Source of the DNA: Bacilli bacterium
Lineage (GTDB): Bacteria > Bacillota_I > Bacilli_A > RFN20 > UBA1709
DNA length: 47,937 bases
Direction of reading: 5' to 3'
NCBI GenBank assembly: GCA_028693955.1
Contig: JAQUUH010000006.1
Coordinates: 1-47,937 of the forward strand
This document shows, piece by piece, positions 28,328-40,000 of this stretch (position 1 is its first letter; every line of letters begins with the position of its first letter). The notes under the pieces are model-generated. The model saw only the letters and a program-made list of their open reading frames with translations, was not told the DNA's origin and ran no database searches. The position numbers and the translations under genes were made by a program.

Positions 28328-29749
28328 TTATTCTACAATTAAAATTTTCATAAAATTAGTACTTCCAAATCCATTGCCTCCAGTTAATAAAAATGTATCC
28401 CCTTTTATTAACCCTGCATTCTTAGCAATATTCATTGCCTGATTATCTAATTCTTCGCGATTTGTCTCAATAGCCGACATTGTAACACCATAAACTCCCC
28501 AATTAAGACATAATTCTTTTGCTTTTCTAGGGTTGGTACTTACTGATATTATAGGACATTTTGGTCTATATTTAGCAATTCTTTTTGAAGTAGCTCCAGA
28601 TTCACTAAAAGCTATAATTAATTTTGATGATGTAATAATTGCTGAATTAGCAACTGAAAATGCTATTGCATCATTATTTGCTTGAGTAGATGTACTAAAT
28701 GCTTCCTCTGCTAATTTATGATATTCCAATATACTTTCAATTCTTTTTGCAATTTTTGCTTCCATCATTACAGATTCAACTGGATAATCTCCACTTGCAG
28801 ACTCCCCAGAAAGCATTATTGCATCGCATACTTCAAAAATAGCATTAGCAACATCGCTAACCTCTGCTCTTGTTGGATTTGGATTTTTTTGCATAGAATC
28901 TAACATTTGTGTAGCAACAATAACTGGTTTACCAATTTTTCTACATTTATTTATTAACATTCTTTGAACAACAGGCACATCCTCAGGAGGTATTTCAACT
29001 CCTAAATCTCCTCTTGCTACCATTACTCCATCGCATACATCAAGAATTTCATCGATATTATCTACACCTTCTTGATTTTCTATTTTAGCAATTATTTGAA
29101 TAAATTCTTTATCTTCTTGTTTTAATATTCTTTTTATATCAAGTATATCTTGCTTTCTTCTAGTAAATGAAGCAGCAATATAATTAATATTATTCTTACA
29201 TCCAAAAACAATATCATCGTAATCACTATTAGAAATAAATGGGGCACTTATTCTAGCAAATGGGGCAATGCAATTTCTTCTGCTTCTTATTGTGTGACTA
29301 TTTAATGCTTGACACCTTAGTAATTGTTTTTGATAATCTTTTTCTAATACTTTAAAACTTATTTTACCATCATCAAATCTAATTAAATTTCCTACTTCAA
29401 CATCGTGAATCAATCCTGGATATGAAACACTAAACTTTTTATTATCTCCAAGTTGAGGAATCATGGAAATCTCTACTATGTCATTTTCTTGAAAATGAGC
29501 TTCATCATTTAAAAAATCACCACTTCTAATTTCTGGCCCTTTTGTATCTAACATAATAGAAATATTATGTCCTTCTTTTATTAAATCTTTAAGAATATTT
29601 ATTTTTTCCTGATGAGTTTCATGGTTCCCGTGAGAAAAATTTAATCTTGCAACATTCATTCCTGCATCAATTAAACGCAAAATAATTTCTTTTTTATCAG
29701 AAGATGGACCAATGGTCGCAATTATTTTTGTTTTCTTATTTATAATCAT
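28328..29749 (-). CDS. pyk: Pyruvate kinase
   Basis: KTKIIATIGPSSDKKEIILRLIDAGMNVARLNFSHG, IAKIENQEGVDNIDEILDVCDGVMVARGDLGVEIP, VIVATQMLDSM, SGESASGDYP. Confidence 0.98.
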   Translation of the reverse strand: MIINKKTKIIATIGPSSDKKEIILRLIDAGMNVARLNFSHGNHETHQEKINILKDLIKEGHNISIMLDTKGPEIRSGDFLNDEAHFQENDIVEISMIPQLGDNKKFSVSYPGLIHDVEVGNLIRFDDGKISFKVLEKDYQKQLLRCQALNSHTIRSRRNCIAPFARISAPFISNSDYDDIVFGCKNNINYIAASFTRRKQDILDIKRILKQEDKEFIQIIAKIENQEGVDNIDEILDVCDGVMVARGDLGVEIPPEDVPVVQRMLINKCRKIGKPVIVATQMLDSMQKNPNPTRAEVSDVANAIFEVCDAIMLSGESASGDYPVESVMMEAKIAKRIESILEYHKLAEEAFSTSTQANNDAIAFSVANSAIITSSKLIIAFSESGATSKRIAKYRPKCPIISVSTNPRKAKELCLNWGVYGVTMSAIETNREELDNQAMNIAKNAGLIKGDTFLLTGGNGFGSTNFMKILIVE

Positions 29750-29750
29750 C

Positions 29751-30707
29751 TTATTTCAACCTTTCAGAGTCTGTGTATAACCTTAAATCAACCATTCTTG
29801 GCATTTTTAAACTCGTCTCTAAGTCCATAACAACGACCTGATTGTTTTTTACACCAATACAGCAAGATGAATAACATGACTCAAATGCTTCTACTGCACG
29901 AGATCCCATTCTTGATGCAAGAACCCTATCAAAAGCTGATGGTTTTCCACCTCTTTGAAGATGTCCTAAAATTGTTGCTCGTGCTTCCATTCCAACTTTT
30001 TGCTGTATTTCTTCGGCTAATTTATTAACATCAAACAATTTCTCACTAACTATAACAATTTCATGCCTTTTGCCTTCGGATTTTGCCTGAATAAGTTCAT
30101 TTAAAATCATTTCTTTGGTCATTACTCTTTCACTTGATAATATTAATTCTGCTCCTGCTGCAATACCAGAATATAAAGCCAAATCGCCACAGTTTCTCCC
30201 CATAACTTCTATTATTGAGCATCTTTGATGAGAACTTGAAGTATCTCTAAGTTTATCAACTGCCTCAATTATTGTATTTAAGGCCGTATCAAATCCAATT
30301 GTAAAATCTGTACTACTTAAATCATTATCAATAGTTCCTGGTAGACAAACACACTTAATTCCAAATTTTGATAAAGCTAATGCACCTCTATATGACCCAT
30401 CTCCACCTATAACAACAAGATTTTTTATTCCTAAATCCTTCAAATTATTCGCGGATTTTTCTTGGACATCGACATTCACAAATTGAGGTAATCTTGCTGT
30501 ACCAATTATAGTTCCACCTCTATTAATTATTTCACTAACAAAATATCGTTCAACTTGTTTTATTTTTCCTTCGTATAATCCTTTATATCCATCATAAACT
30601 ACATAAGTTTCAAAACCTTCTACTAATGCTGAACGCACTACTGCACGAATAGCAGCATTCATTCCTGGAGCATCACCTCCAGATGTCAAGATTGCGATTT
30701 TTGCCAT
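29751..30707 (-). CDS. pfkA: ATP-dependent 6-phosphofructokinase
   Basis: MAKIAILTSGGDAPGMNAAIRAVVR, IGGDGSYRGA, LPGTIDNDLSSTDFTIGFDTALN, GHLQRGGKPSAFDR. Confidence 0.98.
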   Translation of the reverse strand: MAKIAILTSGGDAPGMNAAIRAVVRSALVEGFETYVVYDGYKGLYEGKIKQVERYFVSEIINRGGTIIGTARLPQFVNVDVQEKSANNLKDLGIKNLVVIGGDGSYRGALALSKFGIKCVCLPGTIDNDLSSTDFTIGFDTALNTIIEAVDKLRDTSSSHQRCSIIEVMGRNCGDLALYSGIAAGAELILSSERVMTKEMILNELIQAKSEGKRHEIVIVSEKLFDVNKLAEEIQQKVGMEARATILGHLQRGGKPSAFDRVLASRMGSRAVEAFESCYSSCCIGVKNNQVVVMDLETSLKMPRMVDLRLYTDSERLK

Positions 30708-30722
30708 AAATACTCCCCCTTG

Positions 30723-31610
30723 TTATTTGACTTGGATACCTAGAAGTTCAATCTCGGTACAATAACTTTCTAATCGTGAAAACAACTTTCTGTTTTTTAA
30801 ATCTCTTTTACCATATAATTCTTTTAATTCATCTATAGAATAATCCGATGTAAATATTGTTAATAATCCTTTTTGATAACGAGTATCAACAATATCGTAT
30901 ATTTCTTCTTTTGACCAATCAGTAATTTTTTCATTACCAAGATCATCAATAACTAAAAACGCTACTTCAAATAAATCTTTTTTAATAATATTATAATCAT
31001 CATTTAATTTTTCATATAAAAGGCTTCTCAAATTATCAATAATTTTTTTAGCATTAACAAAAGCAACTTTATTATTTGTAACATAAGTATACTCATTTAA
31101 TGTAGCCGCAGAAATATATGATTTACCTACTCCAGTTTTGCCATGTATATACAATGACTTTATTTTGCCCCCTATCAAATCAATACACTTTTTTATAACT
31201 AATTTCCTATAATTATTTGTTACTAATCCATCAAGTTTTGCATCTACCCAATAATCTTCAAAATCATGGTATAGATAATTATTTATTTTCCTTGTAAATT
31301 CAAGTTGATATTTACATGGAACATACTCAATTTCGAAAAATCTACCATATGATATATTTAAATTTGCTTGATATCCTTTTACATCTTTTGGACATTCATA
31401 TATTGATTTGCAATTTAAACAACACTCATTTTCATCAGCAAAGCGCAATAAAACTGCTAAATTTACATCAACAATACTTTCATCAAGATTATTTTCTTTA
31501 ATAAATTGTTGAACAACTTTACTATCTAAAACTTTTTTGATGATTTCTTTTCTATAATCACTATTTTCTTCACTTTTATGTAAATCAAAACTTACCTTTT
31601 TAAATTCCAT
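30723..31610 (-). CDS. dnaI: Primosomal helicase loader DnaI-like ATPase
   Basis: LYIHGKTGVGKSYISAA Walker A, FLVIDDLGNEKITDWS Walker B, CLNCKSIYECPKDVKGYQ Cys motif, next to dnaB. Confidence 0.9.
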   Translation of the reverse strand: MEFKKVSFDLHKSEENSDYRKEIIKKVLDSKVVQQFIKENNLDESIVDVNLAVLLRFADENECCLNCKSIYECPKDVKGYQANLNISYGRFFEIEYVPCKYQLEFTRKINNYLYHDFEDYWVDAKLDGLVTNNYRKLVIKKCIDLIGGKIKSLYIHGKTGVGKSYISAATLNEYTYVTNNKVAFVNAKKIIDNLRSLLYEKLNDDYNIIKKDLFEVAFLVIDDLGNEKITDWSKEEIYDIVDTRYQKGLLTIFTSDYSIDELKELYGKRDLKNRKLFSRLESYCTEIELLGIQVK

Positions 31611-31614
31611 ATAA

Positions 31615-32895
31615 CTACCTCTTATTCAATGCACTTTCACGTAATTTTTTTAAATCATCAAGTGCCTTATTATAATCTGCATCATCTAATTCATTATCAA
31701 TAACTTTAACTTCATCTTCTGTGATTTTCTTTTTACTACTAGATTTCTTAGGTGTTTTGCTATTATTTAAAAATAGCATAGCCTCATAAGGATCATCAAC
31801 ACCTTCACGCATCAAAGAACCCGCTATTCTATATATATATGCACTACTTAATTTATTATTTGATTGTAATAACGCATAATCTAGTAAAACATTTATTATT
31901 GAATCATTCAAATCTGTTGCCTTTTTTAAATCATTTAATAATTTAATATCTGTATATAAAGGAGTTTTACCATTATATTTTATTTGTAAGAATTCTAATG
32001 GGGTTATTGTAGAAAATAATTTTATTTTTTCATCTAAAGTAATATTCCCAGAAAAAGAAATTTTTGATTCTTTTTTAGTGTTTTTTGAAGTGTAATCAAC
32101 ATTAATGTGTTCTTTGCATCTATTTTTTAATTTTGATAAATCAATTTTTCTATTTTTAGTATCAATGGAAGCAATAACAATATTTCTCATATCAAAAACA
32201 CCTATATTATAGGCATTAGCAAGAATTTTTATCTCTTCTTCTATTTCTGGAGTTATTGAATTTTTAGGTATTTGGTATTCTTGAAGACTTCTATAAAATT
32301 GAGGAAAATCAAAAGATAATAATGGTTTTCCCTCTACTCTAGTTATAGAGTTATTCTTAAAATTCATAATTTTTTTGAAATCATGTTGAGCATCAATATC
32401 ACTAAACACCTCGTTAAAATTAGCACTTATTTCTTCGTATTCTTTTGGTAAAGTGTTTTGCTTTTGAAAATACAATCTAGTTCTTTCATATTCATCATTA
32501 CTTAAAGATTTTTTGAATAAAATATGTAATATTTCATTAGCAAAAAAATTACTTGGATATAAAGGAGAATTTAATTTATATATGTAATTAACTTCTTTAT
32601 TAATCTCTTTTTTATAAGTTTTTAACAATCCAATTGCTTCTAATAAACAAGAAAACTGTCTTATTAATGGAAGGTTACATCCCATTATATCAACTAAACG
32701 CGAATGATTTTTTTCATAAGTAGTTATTGTTTGCTCTCCTTCTAGCTCTGCCCATAAAGTAAAGAAAAAACTTAGAGCACCAAATCCAATTATTGGTTGA
32801 TATAAACGCGTTAAAATCTTGCGATCATAATCAGTTAAAAAACTATCCGCAATTACTTCATATTTATCATTTACTTTTAAAACAATATCTCTCAC
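31615..32895 (-). CDS. dnaB: Replication initiation/membrane attachment protein DnaB (DnaB/DnaD family)
   Basis: LTDYDRKILTRLYQPIIGFGALSFFFTLWAELE; C-terminal TPLEFLQIKYNGKTPLYTDIKLLNDLKKATDLNDSIINVLLDYAL DnaD-like domain. Confidence 0.88.
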   Translation of the reverse strand: MRDIVLKVNDKYEVIADSFLTDYDRKILTRLYQPIIGFGALSFFFTLWAELEGEQTITTYEKNHSRLVDIMGCNLPLIRQFSCLLEAIGLLKTYKKEINKEVNYIYKLNSPLYPSNFFANEILHILFKKSLSNDEYERTRLYFQKQNTLPKEYEEISANFNEVFSDIDAQHDFKKIMNFKNNSITRVEGKPLLSFDFPQFYRSLQEYQIPKNSITPEIEEEIKILANAYNIGVFDMRNIVIASIDTKNRKIDLSKLKNRCKEHINVDYTSKNTKKESKISFSGNITLDEKIKLFSTITPLEFLQIKYNGKTPLYTDIKLLNDLKKATDLNDSIINVLLDYALLQSNNKLSSAYIYRIAGSLMREGVDDPYEAMLFLNNSKTPKKSSSKKKITEDEVKVIDNELDDADYNKALDDLKKLRESALNKR

Positions 32896-32975
32896 AAAGA
32901 ACTCTCCTAACCTTCAACTGATTATATCATATACGCATTATTTTTTATAGATTAAATCATCCTTGATAAATATAA

Positions 32976-34445
32976 TTACTTAATTTTATTTATCAAATAT
33001 TTAACCTGATTTTTAGTGTTTTCAATAGATAGAGAATTATCAATGATATAGTCAGCCATTTTTATTTTTTCGGTATCACTGATTACTCTTTTATTTAAAT
33101 CTTTTGCGTGTTTTAATGGCATTGTATCTCTTTGAATTAAACGTTTTTTCCTTATTTTTTCATCTATATTTACAAAAACAACAAAATCACATAACTTATC
33201 CATTTTTGATTCATACAATAATGGCACATCTAATATTATATATTTATCTATATTATTTTTTATTTCATTTTTTGTTTTTTCAATTACATATGGATGAATA
33301 ATATTTTCTAAATCAATTATATTTTGTTTATCCTTGATTACAATTTCACGTAAAACTGAACGATTTATAGTTTTATCATCATTTAAAATCGCACTAGAAA
33401 ATCTTTCAATAGATTGATTATAACTTTTTGTTCCAATATTCAAAGCCTCTTTAGAATAAATATCAGAATCCAAAATTATAAACCCCTCATTTTTAAATAG
33501 ATTACTAACACTACTTTTACCGCTACCAATTAAACCAGTTATACCAATTATTCTTATATTTTTACTATTAATCTTTTTGGCCTGACATTGTGGGCAAAAA
33601 TGAGTTCCCCTTCCTCCTAAAGATGTTTTTACAATTGGAGTATTACAATTATAACATTCTTCTCCTTCTCTACCATATACTTTTATTTGCAGTTGAAATT
33701 TTCCATCAACACCATTTGCAGCATGGTATGTCCTTATCGTCGAACCACCACTTTCAATCGCTTTATTCAAGATTTTTCTAGCGGAAAAAATAATGTTTTC
33801 ACAATCAAATTTAGATAAACTATTGGTTAAAGAAAAAGGTGATAATTTACAGTCAAAACATATTTCATCTGCATAGATATTACCAATTCCAGAAATTATT
33901 TTTTGATTTAGTAATACTTGTTTTAATGGCTTTTTAGTATTTTGCAACTTTTTAAAAAGATAATCAGAATTTGCTTCAAAAGGATCTGGTCCCAAATTTA
34001 TTAATGGTTCTTCTTTTAAATAATTATCAGTACCTTTTAAATACATTCTTCCAAATTTTCTAACATCATGGTACATCAATATACTACCATCTTCAAATTC
34101 AAATATTACATGAACATGTTTTAGATTTTTATCATTTTTTGCAGTTTCTTTATCATAAATTATTCCTGAAGTAAATTTTTTATTATTACTATAATGTCCA
34201 TAATGATATTTACCTTCCATTCTTAAATGAGAAATTATAACATTTTTTTCTAAAATGAAAATCAAAAATTTACCTTTTCTTGAGATTTCTTTAATTTTTT
34301 GCCCTATTAATTTGCTTTCAAAAACACTAGGAGTAACATTAGAAATTATTGGAGGATAAATAATGTTTATACCTGTAATTTTTTTATTAACTATCCAACT
34401 TTCTAGTACCTTTCGTACAGTTTCTACTTCTGGTAATTCTGGCAT
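32976..34445 (-). CDS. mutM-coaE: Fused formamidopyrimidine-DNA glycosylase (MutM/Fpg) - dephospho-CoA kinase (CoaE)
   Basis: MPELPEVETVRKVL Fpg N-terminus, CYNCNTPIVKTSLGGRGTHFCPQCQ zinc finger to about residue 288, then IRIIGITGLIGSGKSSVSNLFKNEGFIILDSD CoaE domain in the same frame. Confidence 0.93.
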   Translation of the reverse strand: MPELPEVETVRKVLESWIVNKKITGINIIYPPIISNVTPSVFESKLIGQKIKEISRKGKFLIFILEKNVIISHLRMEGKYHYGHYSNNKKFTSGIIYDKETAKNDKNLKHVHVIFEFEDGSILMYHDVRKFGRMYLKGTDNYLKEEPLINLGPDPFEANSDYLFKKLQNTKKPLKQVLLNQKIISGIGNIYADEICFDCKLSPFSLTNSLSKFDCENIIFSARKILNKAIESGGSTIRTYHAANGVDGKFQLQIKVYGREGEECYNCNTPIVKTSLGGRGTHFCPQCQAKKINSKNIRIIGITGLIGSGKSSVSNLFKNEGFIILDSDIYSKEALNIGTKSYNQSIERFSSAILNDDKTINRSVLREIVIKDKQNIIDLENIIHPYVIEKTKNEIKNNIDKYIILDVPLLYESKMDKLCDFVVFVNIDEKIRKKRLIQRDTMPLKHAKDLNKRVISDTEKIKMADYIIDNSLSIENTKNQVKYLINKIK

Positions 34446-34456
34446 ATTATCACTTC

Positions 34457-37042
34457 CTAACTATACCAATTATATCCATATTCATATTCAACTTTTAATT
34501 TTACTTTTAATTCTATTGCATCATTCATGGACTTTTCTATTATAGGTATTACTTGCATTAATTCATCAAAGGGAACTTCAAATACTAGTTCATCATGAAC
34601 TTGCATTATCATTTTTGTTTTATAGTTTCCTTTTTTTAACGATTCATAAACTTTAATCATTGCTAGTTTTATAATATCAGCAGCACTACCTTGTATTGGA
34701 GTATTCATTGCTACTCTTTTGCCAAATTCTCGTACATTATAATTAGGATCATTAATTTCTCTAACATATCTATAGCGACCTAAAATAGTTCTAACATAAC
34801 CGCAACTCTCGCATTCTTTTACAGCCTGTTTTAAATAATCTTGTATTTCTGGAAAACTTGAAAAATATTTTGCAATAAAATCTTTTGCATATTTAACATC
34901 AACATCAAGTTCTTCTGCTAGACCCCAATCACTCATCCCATAAATTATACCAAAATTGACTACTTTTGCCTGTCTACGCATTTCTGGAGTCACATCTTTT
35001 GATGATACATTAAAAATACGAGTAGCTGTAATATTATGAATATCTAAATCATTATTAAAAGCTTTTATTAAAGATGCTGAATTAGCCATATGTGCCAATA
35101 CTCTTAGTTCAATTTGTGAGTAGTCAAAAGATAAAATATAATTATTTAATTTTGAAGCAATAAATGCTTTCCTTACTTCTTTTAATTCTTCATCTCTAGC
35201 AGTAATATTTTGAAGATTTGGATCTTTTGAAGAAAGCCTTCCTGTTTGAGTAAGCATGTTATTATATATAGTATGTATTTTCCCATCATCCAAAATATAA
35301 TTTTGAAGTCCTTGCAAATAAACACTTTGTAATTTTGAATATTTTCTATAATCCATTATTAGTGGAATAATTGGATGCATATCTTTTAAATATTTTAAAT
35401 TACCAGCACTAGTAGAGCGTTTTTTAGTCTTAGGAAGAGCTAGTTTATCAAAAATAATGCATCCCATTTGAGATGGAGAATTTATATTAAATTCTTCTTC
35501 AGAATGCTTATAAATCTCATTAGTTAAATTCTCTAACTTTTTAGCTACTATATTACTTTTATTCTTTAAGAATTCTATATCTAATTTCACACCATTTTCT
35601 TCCATATCAGCTAAAATTTTTGCTAATGGTAGTTCAACATTATAAAACAAATAATTCAAATCTAAATTCTTCAGCTTTTCTTTAACATTCGGCAATAAAT
35701 CATACAAAATTTTTGCTTTACTGCATGAATATTTGACAACATTAGTAATTTCATAACTCTTCTTCACGTAAATATTACTTAAAAAATCAATGTTTTTATC
35801 ATAATAAGCATAAATATTTGCAGGATCTTCTTTTAATGATGGCTCCATTAAATAAGTTGCAAGTGGTAAATCAAAAGTTAAATTATTTATTAAAACATCA
35901 AATCTATTTAATGCAACAATTGTTCTTTTGGCATCATAACAATATTTTTCATATTTATCACTGGCAAGGTAATTTAAAAATTCTTTATCTTTTAGTAAAT
36001 TAGGTAAAGTTATAAAACAGGTTTTTGTTCCTTTTGAGACTGCAACTCCTATTACATTTCCAAGATGATAATTATCTTCCATCATCTCCATTATAATAGC
36101 CAAATCAGCATTAAGATATTCAGAAGGAACTTTTTCCACTACTCCATAATCAAAATCAAAAACCAACTCTGGTGAAGGCAATTTTTTTAAAAGAGAATTT
36201 AAATCATATTTCTTGTAAAAATCTCTTAATTTATCACATTCAAAATTACGAAATTTGGTATCTTCAATACTAAAAGGAAATTCCATTTTTGTAAAAATTG
36301 TCGCAAGATTTCTAGATTCAAGTGCAATTTCTTTAGAACTCTTTATTTTATCACCGAGTTTACCATCTATTTCAGCATTCAAAATAATATCAAGATTATC
36401 ATACTCTTTAATAAGTTTTAATGCTGTTTTTTCTCCTATTCCTTTAATGCCTGGAATATTATCACTGCTATCACCCATTAACCCTTTCAAATCAATAATT
36501 TGTCGTGGAAAAATTCCAAGTTCCTCATATAATTCTTTTTCATCCATTTTTTTAATATCAGATAAGCCTTTTTTAGTTAAATTAACAACAATATTTTTAT
36601 CAATTAATTGTAATAAATCTCTATCTCCTGAATATATTTCTACTTCATAACCTTCTTCTTGAGCTTTTTTTGCTAAACTACCGATAATATCATCTGCTTC
36701 ATATCCATCACTTTTGTATGTATTAAATCCAAGACATTCTAATAGTTCTTCTGCAAGAGGAAATTGAGCTATTAAATCAACTGGAGTTTCTTTACGACCA
36801 GCTTTATAATCGGGATATTTATCATGTCTAAAAGTTTTAGCCCCCGTATCAAATGCCACAAGTGCATAATCTGGTTTATTCTCTTGTGTAATTTTATTTA
36901 ACATATTTGCTAGAGCATAAATAGCATTTGTTGCTGAACCATTTTTAGCACGCATAATAGAAGTAGAATCACCTCTAAAAGTCCCATAAAATGCCCGGAA
37001 TAGTAATGAATTACCATCTATTAACATTAATTTTTTACTCAT
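34457..37042 (-). CDS. polA: DNA polymerase I
   Basis: KLMLIDGNSLLFRAFYG, GYEADDIIGSLA, DYSQIELRVLAH, RRQAKVVNFGIIYGMSDWGLAEEL, MIMQVHDELVFEVP. ORF track start 37057; GGAGGT SD favours the ATG at 37042/37045. Confidence 0.97.
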   Translation of the reverse strand: MSKKLMLIDGNSLLFRAFYGTFRGDSTSIMRAKNGSATNAIYALANMLNKITQENKPDYALVAFDTGAKTFRHDKYPDYKAGRKETPVDLIAQFPLAEELLECLGFNTYKSDGYEADDIIGSLAKKAQEEGYEVEIYSGDRDLLQLIDKNIVVNLTKKGLSDIKKMDEKELYEELGIFPRQIIDLKGLMGDSSDNIPGIKGIGEKTALKLIKEYDNLDIILNAEIDGKLGDKIKSSKEIALESRNLATIFTKMEFPFSIEDTKFRNFECDKLRDFYKKYDLNSLLKKLPSPELVFDFDYGVVEKVPSEYLNADLAIIMEMMEDNYHLGNVIGVAVSKGTKTCFITLPNLLKDKEFLNYLASDKYEKYCYDAKRTIVALNRFDVLINNLTFDLPLATYLMEPSLKEDPANIYAYYDKNIDFLSNIYVKKSYEITNVVKYSCSKAKILYDLLPNVKEKLKNLDLNYLFYNVELPLAKILADMEENGVKLDIEFLKNKSNIVAKKLENLTNEIYKHSEEEFNINSPSQMGCIIFDKLALPKTKKRSTSAGNLKYLKDMHPIIPLIMDYRKYSKLQSVYLQGLQNYILDDGKIHTIYNNMLTQTGRLSSKDPNLQNITARDEELKEVRKAFIASKLNNYILSFDYSQIELRVLAHMANSASLIKAFNNDLDIHNITATRIFNVSSKDVTPEMRRQAKVVNFGIIYGMSDWGLAEELDVDVKYAKDFIAKYFSSFPEIQDYLKQAVKECESCGYVRTILGRYRYVREINDPNYNVREFGKRVAMNTPIQGSAADIIKLAMIKVYESLKKGNYKTKMIMQVHDELVFEVPFDELMQVIPIIEKSMNDAIELKVKLKVEYEYGYNWYS

Positions 37043-40000
37043 CATTACTACCTCCATTTTTGAATATCTTTAAATCATTTACTATAAAAGAAATGTCTTG
37101 ATTTTTTGATTTTATATCTCCTGCAACATAAAAATAATTATTTTTTGATAAAATATTTTTATATTTTTTATAAACATTGGGGAAAATAATCAATGATATT
37201 TTAGCAGTTTCATCGAATCCATTAATTATTGCCATTTCTTCACCATTTTTTGTCTTCATAAAACGAATATCTTGAGCATAAATAAAACTTTTAACACTTA
37301 TTTTTTTCTTTTTGCACTCTTTTAAACTAATGCATCCTTGTTCATATAATTTTTTGCGATATTTTGTAAAAATTGAAGAACTAAATACCATACCTAAAGA
37401 GGAGAATTCTTTCCTTATAATATCTTCTTCATCATCACTATATTCATGAACTATTGGACGATCACTCAAAAGAGTATTTATTTGAATATTACTATCTTTA
37501 CGAACTAATATTATTGAGATATATTGCGCAATATTGTCAAGATTACTTGCAAGCGTAGTTCTATTGATTTTAAACTCATCAAAACAACCAGAATATATTA
37601 AATTAAGAACTTGATCTTTAGTTACTCCTCTTAAATAAACTCTTTCCATAAAATCTAGAAAATCATTAAATTTTTTTTCTTTTCTAGCTTCTAATATCGA
37701 AGAAATGGCTACTTCTCCAATTCCTTGTATATTATTGAAAGAAAGTCTAATCTGTTTGCTATCTTCTATACTCAAATCTACCATACTCTTATTTATTGAT
37801 GGTGGTAATATTCTAATTTCTTGCTCTTTTAATTCATCAATAAATTTAAAAATATTAGATTGACTCATACAAGAACAATAGAACTCTTCTTGATAATGCA
37901 ACTTTAGATAAGCCATCTGAACAGCAATCATAGCATAAGCGACAGAATGTGAACGATTAAATCCATAATTTGCAAATTTTAATATTAATTCAAATACTTT
38001 ATCTATTGATTGCAATGAATGACCTTTTTTCATTGCTCTTGAAGTAAAACTTTCTTTTTGTCTTAGTAATTCTTTTTCATCTTTTTTTGCTATGGCTCTC
38101 CTTATAATATCTGCCTCTCCTAAAGAAAAACCCGCAAACATTTGTAATACTTGCATTATTTGTTCTTGATATATCATAATTCCGTATGTTGGTTCTAATA
38201 TTGACTTTAAACACTCATCTATATAATCTATTTTTGCATTATAATTTTTCCTTCTTGCATAAGTATCAATAAAATCCATTGGTCCTGGTCTAAATAAGGC
38301 TAGTATTGCCACTAAATCCTCAAATGAATTAGGCTTTACAGTTTTTATTGCTCTTTTCATTCCTGGACTTTCGAGTTGAAATATCCCATTTGTATTAGTA
38401 GTGTTAATTAACTCATATATTTTTTTATCATTTAAATTAATATTATTAATATCTATATCTATACCATGTCTTTTTTTTATGTTAAATAAACAATCCTCAA
38501 TAATAACTAGAGTTTGTAATTTCAATAGATCCATTTTTAATAATCCTATATCTTCTAAATAATTCATATTATATTGGGTAGATATAACACCATTATTAAT
38601 ATAAATAGGCATTACATCACTTAATTTCTCTTTTGATAAAACTATTGCTGAAGCATGATAAGAACTTTGTCGTGGTAATCCCAAAAGTTTTAAAGCAACA
38701 TCATATACTTGATGATACTTGTTTCTACTATTAATAAACTTTTGAAAATCTAAATTGTTTTCATATATCTTTCCAAGTTCTGTATCCTTACCACTTCTTT
38801 CGCGAATATTCAAAGGTAGATGCTTACTTATTATATTTCCTTCTTTTTCACTTAATCCCATTACTTTTGAAGCATCCATTATAGCTTGCTTTGTTCCAAA
38901 TGTTGCAAAGGTAATTACTTTTGCAGAATGATCTTTTCCATATTTTTGAAAAATATAGTCAATTACTTCATCAATACGATTATTGGCAATATCAATGTCG
39001 ATATCAGGCATAGTTACTCTTTGAGGATTCAAAAATCTTTCAAACAAAAGCTTGTATTTAATAGGATCAACATTTGTAATTCCAAGCACATAGGAAACTA
39101 AACTACCAGCTGCACTTCCTCTACCTGGTCCAACAAGAATATTTTTTTTCTTAGCAAATTTTATATAATCCCAAACAATTAAAAAATAATCTATAAAACC
39201 CATTTTTTCAATCACTGATATTTCATATTCAAGACGCAATTGATACTCTTCATACATTTTGTTATTAAGTCTTTTTTGTAATCCTTTATAACATAAGGCC
39301 TTAAAATAATCTTTATTACTAACATCATCTAATGAATTTTGATATTTTATTAAATTTGTTTTCAATTCAAATATATTTAGATTTATCATGTTAGCAATAT
39401 TCTCATTCATTTTTATTTCATCTTCATTAAAATTTGAAAAAATGAACTGGTCATTATCAAGAGCATAATTATATTTTTTAGTATAATTTAATGTTGTATG
39501 ATTTTCTATTGAAAAAAGAACATCTAACATATTCTCATCACTATTTTTTAAATAGCGGACTTCATTTATAACACATTTTTCAAAATCTAAACTTCTTAAA
39601 TAATTTAAAAAATCTAAATTTTCAATACCATAATATTCTAATCCTAAAAAAGTTTCCTTATTTATGGCCTTAAAAAAATTAAGAAATTCTAGAATTTTAT
39701 TACTATCATTTTTTAAATACATTTCATATATTATACTTCTTAATGAAGGAATGATTATTATTATTCCTTCTAAATAATCTTCTAATTGTTCTATTGGTAT
39801 AATATATTCTTTATTATCTTTACTAACAAAAGAACTCAACCGACATAAGTTTTTGTAGCCTAATATATTTTTAGCATACAAAATTAATGAAGATACTTGG
39901 TCATCTTTTAAAATTTTTATTTCAATTCCAATTATATACTTAATATTTTTAGACAAACAATAATGTGCAAAAGGCATTACTCCAAACATAACATTTTTAT

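Noticed and set aside
36255-36650. 131-aa + strand ORF
   Set aside because: Antisense to polA coding sequence; shadow ORF.
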